In this document: positions 1-5,581 of the stretch, piece by piece
How the letters are laid out: the number at the start of each line of letters is the position of its first letter
Numbering within the stretch: position 1 is the first letter of the stretch
Origin: Candidatus Aminicenantota bacterium
GTDB taxonomy: Bacteria > Acidobacteriota > Aminicenantia > Aminicenantales > Aminicenantaceae
DNA: 7,070 nucleotides
Reading direction: 5' to 3'
Assembly: GCA_030673995.1 (NCBI GenBank)
Contig: DAOUYU010000090.1
Location: 1 to 7,070, forward strand
Position numbers and translations under genes: made by a program
Notes under the pieces: model-generated
Seen by the model: only the letters and a program-made list of their open reading frames with translations
Database searches by the model: none
Told to the model about the DNA's origin: nothing

Positions 1-509
1 CCTTTTGCTTTTAACACTTCGGCCAGTGTCAGTTGGTCGGAAGCAAGAGAGTAGGTGCCGTTGTTGTGAACATTATGAGAAACCGGGTACGTTCCGGCCA
101 TGATGGAACAGTGGGAGGGTAAGGTCAGCGGGACCTGGCAGTAGACATTGCCAAACCGGGCACCCTTTTGTGCCAGGGAATCCAGATTGGGAGTTTTTGC
201 TCTTGGGTAGCCGTAGCAGCCGAGCCGATCGGCCCGTGTGGTATCCAGTGTAATGAGCAGGACATTCAGCCCGCTGTCTCTCTGGATTGAGATTTTGGCG
301 GGAGAGATAAAAAGGATCAGCGCGGCAGTACAAAGAATGACTATCAGTACCACAAGGATAATCCAGGATTTCCTGGGATGGAGTTTGATAGACCTCTCGG
401 CTGTTTTGGTTTTTATGCTGTGGGCTGTGCTGACGGCAGCCGATTCTGGCGGAGGTGTGATCTTATGTCGTTTTTTCTTCCTGCGGCGAGAGCGTTTTTT
501 TTTCGCCAT
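1..509 (-). CDS. Membrane-anchored sulfatase-like hydrolase/transferase, N-terminal part (cut by window edge)
   Basis: The frame is open from an ATG at 509 to base 1 (169 whole codons). Residues 2-16 are almost all Lys/Arg, residues 49-69 form one hydrophobic helix (IILVVLIVILC), and a sulfatase-type domain begins near residue 81, so the catalytic domain should face the periplasm. Alkaline-phosphatase-superfamily landmarks are NVLLITLDTTRADRLGCYGY (82-101), with D89 as the probable first metal ligand, and PLTLPSH (127-133). The sulfatase signature C/S-x-P-S-x-R is replaced by T129-L-P-S-H133, so the nucleophile position is Thr and formylglycine formation is not expected. A phospho- or phosphonate-ester hydrolase/transferase is therefore as likely as a sulfatase. 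It is the last visible gene of the minus-strand block, 19 bp after the TPR gene. No Shine-Dalgarno is visible, so translation may depend on the preceding gene. An in-frame stop upstream makes 509 the first ATG. Confidence 0.88.
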   Translation of the reverse strand, partial: MAKKKRSRRRKKKRHKITPPPESAAVSTAHSIKTKTAERSIKLHPRKSWIILVVLIVILCTAALILFISPAKISIQRDSGLNVLLITLDTTRADRLGCYGYPRAKTPNLDSLAQKGARFGNVYCQVPLTLPSHCSIMAGTYPVSHNVHNNGTYSLASDQLTLAEVLKAK

Positions 510-528
510 ATGGATATTTGATATGAAT

Positions 529-1503
529 TTACTTTTTTATTTTTTTTATCTGATTAAGAATATTTTTGACATTTGCTGATCTTTCTGTGTCCGGCTCTAG
601 CGTCAGAAATTTCTCGAGCGCTTCTATGGCTTTATCGAAATCAGCTTTATTCAAGTAAACAAGCCCCAATTTGTAATAAGGATCACTCCAGTCTGGCTTG
701 ATCTTGCTCGCCAGAGTGAAATACTGGATGGCTTCATCGAGTTTTTGATTGGAAAAATATATTTCTCCGACATTGTATGCGATGAACTCATCTTCCGGAT
801 ATGTTTCAATAGATTGCTTGAAATAATTCTGGGCATTTTCAAAATCCTGTTTTTTCAGATAACAATTGCCTATTCCGGCCATAGCTTTGGCAGCGATTTC
901 CTTGCCCTTGGGTTCGTCTATGGAGATTTTTTCCAGGATTATTTTATATTCTTCAAGGGCTTGTTCATATTCTCCCTTTTCTCGGTAGCAGTCGGCAATA
1001 TTGAGGCGGACCTGATAGGCACCGGGATTTTTGTCGAGAAATTCCTTGTAAGCCAAAAGAGCCGCATCGTATTTTTTCTCGGTGAAGAGCTTATTGCCTT
1101 TGTCTAAGAGTTCGAAAGTTGATTCATCTTCGATTAAAGGTGCATCAGTCGATTGAATCTTCTTTAAAGTTATAGTTAATTTCGGATTCTTCTCGAGCTG
1201 CCAGACATAAATTTCTGTTGAATAAGGAATATATCCATCTGCAGAGGCAGTCACCTTCCACTTCCCTGTACCAAGCCCCAAAAAACTCCATCCTCTTTTT
1301 TTGGAAGTGGTCTCAAATTTGGCTACCTCACCTCCTAAAAATTCAATGATAACCTTTGCCGGTATGATAGGATCTCCTTTGTCATCGATGACGGCTCCAG
1401 CGAGTCTTCCTTTTCCTCTTGCCGCTTGTCCAGCGGCACTCATGACGAGCAAAAAAGAAAACAAAAGGCATAGAGATAACTTTAAAAATGCTTTGGCCTT
1501 CAT
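529..1503 (-). CDS. Secreted TPR protein with carboxypeptidase-regulatory-like domain
   Basis: The product is 324 residues from the ATG at 1503. That start is preceded five bases upstream by GGGAGG (1509-1514) and gives a clean signal peptide (MKAKAFLKLS..., hydrophobic 7-22, likely cut after AAGQA near residue 27). The 14-codon in-frame extension to 1545 would place a Lys/Arg-rich stretch in front and bury the ribosome binding site, so I rejected it. Residues 31-113 resemble a carboxypeptidase-regulatory-like Ig-type fold: GRLAGAVIDDKGDPI, then a GKWKVTASADGY strand typical of the family. Residues 128-305 carry about five tetratricopeptide repeats (for example LAYKEFLDKNPGAY, AIQYFTLASKIKPDW, AIEALEKFLTLEPD). 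Such proteins are usually periplasmic or outer-membrane scaffolds; no catalytic motif is seen. It lies 55 bp after the GWxTD lipoprotein gene and 19 bp before the sulfatase-like gene, so it is probably co-transcribed with both. Partners are unknown. Confidence 0.9.
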   Translation of the reverse strand: MKAKAFLKLSLCLLFSFLLVMSAAGQAARGKGRLAGAVIDDKGDPIIPAKVIIEFLGGEVAKFETTSKKRGWSFLGLGTGKWKVTASADGYIPYSTEIYVWQLEKNPKLTITLKKIQSTDAPLIEDESTFELLDKGNKLFTEKKYDAALLAYKEFLDKNPGAYQVRLNIADCYREKGEYEQALEEYKIILEKISIDEPKGKEIAAKAMAGIGNCYLKKQDFENAQNYFKQSIETYPEDEFIAYNVGEIYFSNQKLDEAIQYFTLASKIKPDWSDPYYKLGLVYLNKADFDKAIEALEKFLTLEPDTERSANVKNILNQIKKIKK

Positions 1504-1508
1504 TCTTA

Positions 1509-1514
1509 CCTCCC
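1509..1514 (-). promoter_or_regulatory. Shine-Dalgarno GGGAGG deciding the start of the TPR gene
   Basis: On the minus strand GGGAGG is followed by five bases (TAAGA) and ATG at 1503. This is the best ribosome binding site in the four-gene block, and it selects 1503 over the in-frame ATG at 1545. Confidence 0.8.
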
Positions 1515-1558
1515 TCTTCTTCCCTCTTTTTTTTCTCGTTTTCACTTTACCTGAGTGA

Positions 1559-2458
1559 TCAGACGGCGAATTTGGCTCTTTTCCTTACCCGCTCTCCACC
1601 CGTATTGTTACCGATCTCTACGACAAGAATGTAATTTCCAGGATTGATATTTGCTGAAATCTCGATCATATAATTCTTGCCGATGAGTTCTTCGAGATTT
1701 TTTTCGGTTAATGAGATTGCATAATTTTCCTGGTGCTGCCATATTTTTTTTTCATTCTGATCCAATACTTCCACGGAGACTTCTAAAATTGTTTGCAATA
1801 GATTCTCATTTACGACAAACCAGATATTTTTATATGGAATTTCAACTTGAAAAAGAGTTTCACCTTCTTTCACCTTTTTAATATTAAGATCGAAGTCGAA
1901 GACAACTTTTTGCTTGGCGACTTCAGGTCTCGAATCGACCTGGGTTTTATTGATCTCATTAATGTGCTGTGCACTAAAAGGCTCCAGTTTATAGTTACCG
2001 GTCCAGTAGTAATCAATAAAGACTACCGGGAAAAAACCGTAATACCATATCTCCGTAGGTTTTCCATACTGAGACATGCCTCTTGGATAGGTCTCTCTGT
2101 TGTCGGGGGGGCCAAGGGTGATGTACACTCTTCCTCTCTCCTGGAGCCAACCCGGAGTGCTTCCCTCTTTAAAGAGAAAATTGGCTTCTTCAATAAGCTC
2201 GAAATATTCTTCCTTAAACTCATTTATTTCTGTGTCAGGATCAGGATCTCTTTTTTCCCAGAATTCTTCAATGAAACTCTTCCTTTCTGAAGGAATGAGA
2301 TTGAGGAAGATTTTTCGCTCTTGTCTGGTGATGATGTATCTCACTTTAGAAAAGAATTCCTTATTTACAGGGGATAGTTTTTTTTCCAGTCTGTAAGAAG
2401 CACAAGAAAGAAGGAGGAAGCAACAGACAGGAAAAAGGATAAAAAACGTTTTTTTCAT
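1559..2458 (-). CDS. GWxTD-domain lipoprotein
   Basis: The product is 299 residues. The ATG at 2458 is chosen because it overlaps the TGA of the upstream gene (ATGA, 2455-2458) and opens a classic lipoprotein signal, MKKTFFILFP, with lipobox L16-L-S-C19. A longer in-frame start at 2575 would run through the 3' end of the upstream gene and lacks a signal. The GWxTD domain spans roughly residues 35-165: helical FSKVRYIITRQERKIF, then EEFWEKRDPDPDTEINEF, then TPGWLQERGRVYITLGPPDN. The name-giving GWxTD is altered to G103-W-L-Q-E107, while the following RGRVYI-LGPPD is kept. The rest (about 185-299) looks like a beta-sandwich with alternating strands. In this family the biochemical function is unknown; many members are lipoproteins. 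Coupling to the large GWxTD-TPR gene suggests the two products are needed in matched amounts, perhaps as a complex on a membrane face of the periplasm. Confidence 0.9.
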   Translation of the reverse strand: MKKTFFILFPVCCFLLLSCASYRLEKKLSPVNKEFFSKVRYIITRQERKIFLNLIPSERKSFIEEFWEKRDPDPDTEINEFKEEYFELIEEANFLFKEGSTPGWLQERGRVYITLGPPDNRETYPRGMSQYGKPTEIWYYGFFPVVFIDYYWTGNYKLEPFSAQHINEINKTQVDSRPEVAKQKVVFDFDLNIKKVKEGETLFQVEIPYKNIWFVVNENLLQTILEVSVEVLDQNEKKIWQHQENYAISLTEKNLEELIGKNYMIEISANINPGNYILVVEIGNNTGGERVRKRAKFAV

Positions 2459-4518
2459 TTCTTCTCTTTGAGGGACTTTACCAATTTTATCAGCTCTTCC
2501 TGACCGGGATTGAGCTCTAAGGACTTCTCCCATGCGATGAGAGCTTCTTTTGTATTGCCTAATTGATAGTAACATTTTCCTATGGAGTTGAGAATGATGA
2601 TATTTGTGCCGAAATGAGAAAGATAATCCTTATAGTGAGAAATAGCCTCGTTAAGTTCTCCCAGAGCCTGGCAGGATTGTCCCACTATGTGCAAAAATGC
2701 ATATTTTCTTTGGTCCTTAAGAAAAGGAAGAGCTATCTGTTTTATCCTTTGGTACTCTTTTGTCATAAAAAGGACTCGGCTCAGACTTAAAGCGTAACTC
2801 TGGGAATTTGGATTTTTATTATAAGCCTCTTCCAGAAGAGATTTTGCCTTTTGGAGATCTTTTTTGTTTAAAAATTGATTTCCCAGGATGTGTGCAGTGG
2901 CAGGATCTTCTATAGGCGGTATGGGTAGAGAAAGAATCCAGGGCCGGGGCAGATTTATCACCGCTGTTACATAAAACCGGCTTTGTTCGGAGAGGATTTC
3001 CTCACGATTTTTGTTGAGAAGAGAGGCTTTTATTTTATAGTAAGCGGCAGGCAGATTGGCCAGGGAAAATTCTTCAAAAAAGTGTGTTTGTTTCGGGTAC
3101 TCTTTTATGCCTTTAACCAAAGAATGAATTTTTTTGTCATCCCTTATAATGGAATACTCGAGGAAAGCATTCTCTCTCAGGTCTTCGGTCAATCCCTGAA
3201 TTTGGAGGTAAAGATACAATGTCTCTTGCGGGGAGAAATCATTTCGAGGGGAGGGAACGAGCTGAGAACCTTCGATCAAAAAAGGCTTGTTTTTCCCTTT
3301 ATGCTTTGAATTGATGTCGAGTTTATTTGCCAGGATGAGAGAGCTTATCCGGAGAGAAGAAGCCTCCGGGATCGTAATCTCCGATTCAACCGAGGTGAAT
3401 TCTTTCGAGATGGAATTTTTCAATAACACATTGAATCTGTATTGTCCTGTAATCAGAGGAAACATACCTTGAAAGCTGAATAATTTATTTTTAATATTGG
3501 TTATTTGCTCTTCATTGAATTCGATAGGAATGGTTCTTTCGAATTGGTAGATTGTCCTTCCGTTTTGGTCAGAAATTTTACCGTTGATCTCTAGATTAGA
3601 AAGGAATCTATCCAGATACCGTTCAAAGGTCAGTCTGCTCGGTTCAACGAGATAATGCACGAAAAAAATCCCTGATTTATCTTGAATCACTCTGACTAGA
3701 GAATCGTTTTCTATGTAGTTGGCTGTGTAGTCAACCTCGACAATATCCTTATACATGAGAAGTTTTTTTGCGTAGGAATCTTCAACTTTTTTATAGGGAG
3801 CAGTAGGGATTTTTTGCGAAATAAGAATCTCCGAAGCAAGAGAGGGGGAAAGAGACTGTGAATCTCCTGGAATCAAACTCAGAGAGACTTCGGCTATATC
3901 GGGATTGATATTAAAAAGTTCGGCGTAAGCATCCATGTAACTGGTTGCGTCTCCCATATAATGGATCAGGAGATGTTGGGGTCCATATTTAATAGGAGAA
4001 TAGAGCTCATAATCGCCCATTCCATGTTTTTTAAAAAATACGACATTAAAGGCATTGGGAAGCCCGTATTCGACCAGGCCGCCATAAAACCAGATTATGA
4101 GAGGAAAAACGTTTGCAAGGCTTTCGTGTTTATCGATTGATTGTGCTGGTCCTAGCATGATGTAAATTTTCCCCATATCTGATCGCCAACCCGGCCCGGG
4201 TGAATCTTTCCCAAACCAGTTGTTGGCATAGTTGATCCGTCTGTAATGTTCTTCTTTATATTCATTTGCAGGAGTGCCGGGTGTGGCATCTCTTTGTTTC
4301 CAGAAGGCGTTGATGAATATTTGTCGCTCTCTATCCGATTCAAGCTGAAGAAAGACCTCTTTTTCATTAGGAGTAATGATGTATACAACTTCCTCTTCCA
4401 GCCATTTTCTATATGTTTCATTCAGGTCCTTTGGCGATTTTTTAACCTGGCTGAAAAGGGGGAGAGTTGAGATCAAGCTTAGAGAAAGAAGTAAGGGAAA
4501 GATGTATTTTGTTTTCAC
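2455..4518 (-). CDS. Secreted GWxTD-domain protein with C-terminal TPRs
   Basis: The product is 687 residues from the GTG at 4518. Residues 1-24 form a signal peptide (MKTKYIFPLLLSLSLISTLP, ending LFSQ). A GTG at 4536 would add six residues, but it lies inside the predicted promoter spacer, so 4518 is preferred. The GWxTD domain covers about residues 35-190: YRKWLEEEVVYIITPNEKEVF, INAFWKQRDATPGTP, and GPGWRSDMGKIYIMLGPAQ, where the motif reads G110-W-R-S-D114. Residues ~210-530 are mostly strand-like and may be two or more Ig-like domains. Residues ~540-687 hold about four TPR-like repeats ending in IAWEKSLELNPGQEELIK. There is no Shine-Dalgarno; the predicted transcription start coincides with the GTG. 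It is the first gene of the minus-strand block and its TGA overlaps the next ATG. It is probably a periplasmic scaffold; no enzymatic motif is seen and the function is unknown. Confidence 0.88.
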   Translation of the reverse strand: MKTKYIFPLLLSLSLISTLPLFSQVKKSPKDLNETYRKWLEEEVVYIITPNEKEVFLQLESDRERQIFINAFWKQRDATPGTPANEYKEEHYRRINYANNWFGKDSPGPGWRSDMGKIYIMLGPAQSIDKHESLANVFPLIIWFYGGLVEYGLPNAFNVVFFKKHGMGDYELYSPIKYGPQHLLIHYMGDATSYMDAYAELFNINPDIAEVSLSLIPGDSQSLSPSLASEILISQKIPTAPYKKVEDSYAKKLLMYKDIVEVDYTANYIENDSLVRVIQDKSGIFFVHYLVEPSRLTFERYLDRFLSNLEINGKISDQNGRTIYQFERTIPIEFNEEQITNIKNKLFSFQGMFPLITGQYRFNVLLKNSISKEFTSVESEITIPEASSLRISSLILANKLDINSKHKGKNKPFLIEGSQLVPSPRNDFSPQETLYLYLQIQGLTEDLRENAFLEYSIIRDDKKIHSLVKGIKEYPKQTHFFEEFSLANLPAAYYKIKASLLNKNREEILSEQSRFYVTAVINLPRPWILSLPIPPIEDPATAHILGNQFLNKKDLQKAKSLLEEAYNKNPNSQSYALSLSRVLFMTKEYQRIKQIALPFLKDQRKYAFLHIVGQSCQALGELNEAISHYKDYLSHFGTNIIILNSIGKCYYQLGNTKEALIAWEKSLELNPGQEELIKLVKSLKEKK

Positions 4519-4524
4519 AATAAT

Positions 4525-4553
4525 AATATACTGCACGCAGTGACGATTATCAA
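4525..4553 (-). promoter_or_regulatory. Sigma-70-type promoter of the four-gene minus-strand block
   Basis: On the minus strand TTGATA (4553-4548) is followed after 17 bases by TATATT (4530-4525); each hexamer differs from consensus at one base. Counting six bases past the -10 puts +1 at 4518, exactly the G of the GTG start codon. The transcript would have no 5' leader. It is a prediction from the pattern only. Confidence 0.6.
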
Positions 4554-4578
4554 GCCTCCCTTTTTTACGGGATCGATT

Positions 4579-4608
4579 TTGACAACCGTCTTCCTCTGTG
4601 TTTATAAT
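4579..4608 (+). promoter_or_regulatory. Consensus sigma-70-type promoter of the small GWxTD lipoprotein gene
   Basis: TTGACA (4579-4584) and TATAAT (4603-4608) are both perfect consensus, spaced by 18 bases. Predicted +1 is about 4615-4617, at or just before the ATG at 4617, so the mRNA would be leaderless or nearly so. A second TATAAT overlaps at 4608-4613 but its spacing to the -35 (23) is too long. The 25 bp between the two divergent -35 boxes (4554-4578) contain ATCGAT and a short TCCC/GGGA inverted repeat, too weak to call an operator. Confidence 0.7.
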
Positions 4609-4616
4609 ATAATATT

Positions 4617-5306
4617 ATGAAGGAATATACACTAAGGAATCGGTCCCGATTCGGGGAAAAATTCAACGTTTTGAAGATGGGAATTCTGGTACTTGCCTTC
4701 CTGGCTTTGGGAGCTTGCGGCATGAATTTGCTCCCGTCCAAAGATGCATGGTATATGCAGCATTACATCATCATGCAGGATTTTGAACGGGCAGCTTATA
4801 AGGAGTTTACCGTTGAAGGCAGGGAAGAATTTCAAATTCTCTTCTGGAAATTCAGGAGGCCGGAATCCAAAAAGGAATTCCTGAAAAGAATTGCTTTTGC
4901 GACAAATGCCTTTAAGGGAGAAAATTTCCGCCAGCCCTGGAACACTGACCGGGCAAGAATTTATCTATTGAACGGAAGACCGGCAGCGGTCGATTACAGG
5001 CAGATGGATAACTGGGGAATGCGGGCCCAGGAAGGTGGAGGAGGAGTCACCGGAATTACAGAGGAAAGAGATAAAGAAGACATTCAGGCAAGAACAGCAG
5101 AAGTCTGGACCTATCAATTTAAGAAGCAGATGATTTATTATGCATTCTCGTTTTCCAAACCCAAAAGATGGAAATTGTCGCAGGGGGACTTTGCAGGTAA
5201 CAGGTTTCTGGGCGAGCTTGAACAGCAGAGCAGAGAACGGACATACGGCATCACAGATATCGATCAATACAACAAAGAACTTGAAAATCTAAAAGAGATC
5301 AAATAG
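4617..5306 (+). CDS. Small GWxTD-domain lipoprotein
   Basis: The product is 229 residues, the only intact plus-strand gene here, read divergently from the large GWxTD-TPR gene. A charged 20-residue N-region precedes a hydrophobic stretch (MGILVLAFLA) and a lipobox-like L31-G-A-C34. An alternative ATG at 4677 (residue 21) would leave a shorter signal, but neither start has a convincing Shine-Dalgarno and the consensus promoter ends at 4608, favouring 4617 as a leaderless start. The GWxTD core runs about 52-180: FERAAYKEFTVEGREEFQIL, FWKFRRPESKKEF, and RQPWNTDRARIYLLNGRP, where the motif is P107-W-N-T-D111. Residues 139-143 are a Gly-rich loop, and 161-181 (AEVWTYQFKKQMIYYAFSF) match the family's closing strands. 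It lacks TPRs and the long C-terminal beta region of the two minus-strand relatives. It is likely a membrane-tethered partner of that block; function unknown. Confidence 0.87.
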   Translation: MKEYTLRNRSRFGEKFNVLKMGILVLAFLALGACGMNLLPSKDAWYMQHYIIMQDFERAAYKEFTVEGREEFQILFWKFRRPESKKEFLKRIAFATNAFKGENFRQPWNTDRARIYLLNGRPAAVDYRQMDNWGMRAQEGGGGVTGITEERDKEDIQARTAEVWTYQFKKQMIYYAFSFSKPKRWKLSQGDFAGNRFLGELEQQSRERTYGITDIDQYNKELENLKEIK

Positions 5307-5314
5307 CCATTTAG

Positions 5315-5327
5315 CCTGAATTATTCA
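5315..5327 (+). repeat. Left terminal inverted repeat of the MITE-like element
   Basis: CCTGAATTATTCA, directly preceded by TTAG (5311-5314). It differs from the inverted right end only at the fifth base (A versus G). Confidence 0.75.
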
Positions 5328-5456
5328 TAAAAACTGCCGATACTATTAATCAATATCTATGAAATAAGCACATTATTTTGCTTTTCAGAATATCAAGGGG
5401 ATCGCCTTTTTTTTAGTTCCTCTTTTTTCTATCGGCATTTTTTCCCCTTCGGGCGA

Positions 5457-5534
5457 GCCGATCTCACCGCATCGGCATCGTTGCAGCCCATTCGCGGTAG
5501 TTCACTACAGCTTCATGGGCTGCGGCCTCGCCGC
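5457..5534. repeat. Tandem hairpins inside the MITE-like element
   Basis: Three perfect stems follow one another. GCCGAT (5457-5462) pairs with ATCGGC (5471-5476). GCAGCCCAT (5483-5491) pairs with ATGGGCTGC (5515-5523) and encloses GTAGT-TC-ACTAC (5497-5508). GCGGC (5522-5526) pairs with GCCGC (5530-5534). Upstream, TGCCGATA (5335-5342) pairs perfectly with TATCGGCA (5430-5437), followed by six T; that arm competes with the first stem because both use the GCCGAT/ATCGGC word. The array may act as a bidirectional transcription stop between the two converging genes, or as a transposition signal. Confidence 0.65.
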
Positions 5535-5552
5535 TGCAGCAATCTCAACTCG

Positions 5553-5565
5553 TGAATAATCCAGG
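5553..5565 (-). repeat. Right terminal inverted repeat of the MITE-like element
   Basis: TGAATAATCCAGG on the plus strand, directly followed by TTAG (5566-5569). Its complement pairs with 5315-5327 with one mismatch. Confidence 0.75.
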
Positions 5566-5581
5566 TTAGTCGAAGACTTGC

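Larger units (their letters stand above)
5315..5565. mobile_element. MITE-like non-autonomous insertion element, possibly IS1380-related
   Basis: A 251-bp segment is bounded by terminal inverted repeats that match at 12 of 13 bases (CCTGAATTATTCA left, CCTGGATTATTCA as read inward from the right) and is flanked on both sides by the direct repeat TTAG (5311-5314, 5566-5569), the expected target-site duplication. It carries no open reading frame of note. Its right half is visibly GC-richer than neighbouring genes and full of hairpins, suggesting foreign origin. The ends begin CCT and partly resemble the ISEcp1/IS1380 repeat CCTAGATTCTACGT as I recall it (9 of 14), so mobilisation by an IS1380-type transposase is a guess. 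It sits 8 bp after the stop of the plus-strand lipoprotein gene and 16 bp from the end of the opposing gene, so it interrupts neither. Confidence 0.72.

Noticed and set aside
238..579. Plus-strand open frame opposite the sulfatase-like gene
   Set aside because: The opposite strand encodes a clear sulfatase-family domain with motifs in order; the plus-strand product is hydrophobic and low-complexity with no start signal.
1504..1545. 14-residue N-terminal extension of the carboxypeptidase-regulatory/TPR protein to an ATG at 1545
   Set aside because: The GGGAGG five bases before 1503 sets the start; the extension is only Lys/Arg-rich translation of the purine-rich leader.
2459..2575. 39-residue N-terminal extension of the GWxTD lipoprotein to an ATG at 2575
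   Set aside because: It overlaps the TPR-coding 3' end of the upstream gene in another frame and hides the lipoprotein signal; the ATGA overlap explains the start at 2458.
4519..4536. Six-residue N-terminal extension (GTG at 4536) of the GWxTD-TPR protein
   Set aside because: It falls between the predicted -35 and -10 elements and adds QYIII before an already complete signal peptide.
4555..4560. Minus-strand GGGAGG upstream of the large GWxTD-TPR gene, looking like a strong Shine-Dalgarno
   Set aside because: It is 18 bases from the nearest candidate start (GTG 4536) and 36 from the preferred one (4518), with no start codon at usable spacing. It also lies upstream of the predicted -35, so it would not be transcribed from that promoter.
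5398..5437. T8 and T6 tracts near GGGGATCGCC as a simple intrinsic terminator of the plus-strand lipoprotein gene
   Set aside because: No stable stem directly precedes the T8 tract, and the stem before the T6 tract (TGCCGATA/TATCGGCA) has an 87-base loop. I kept it only as part of the element's internal structure.
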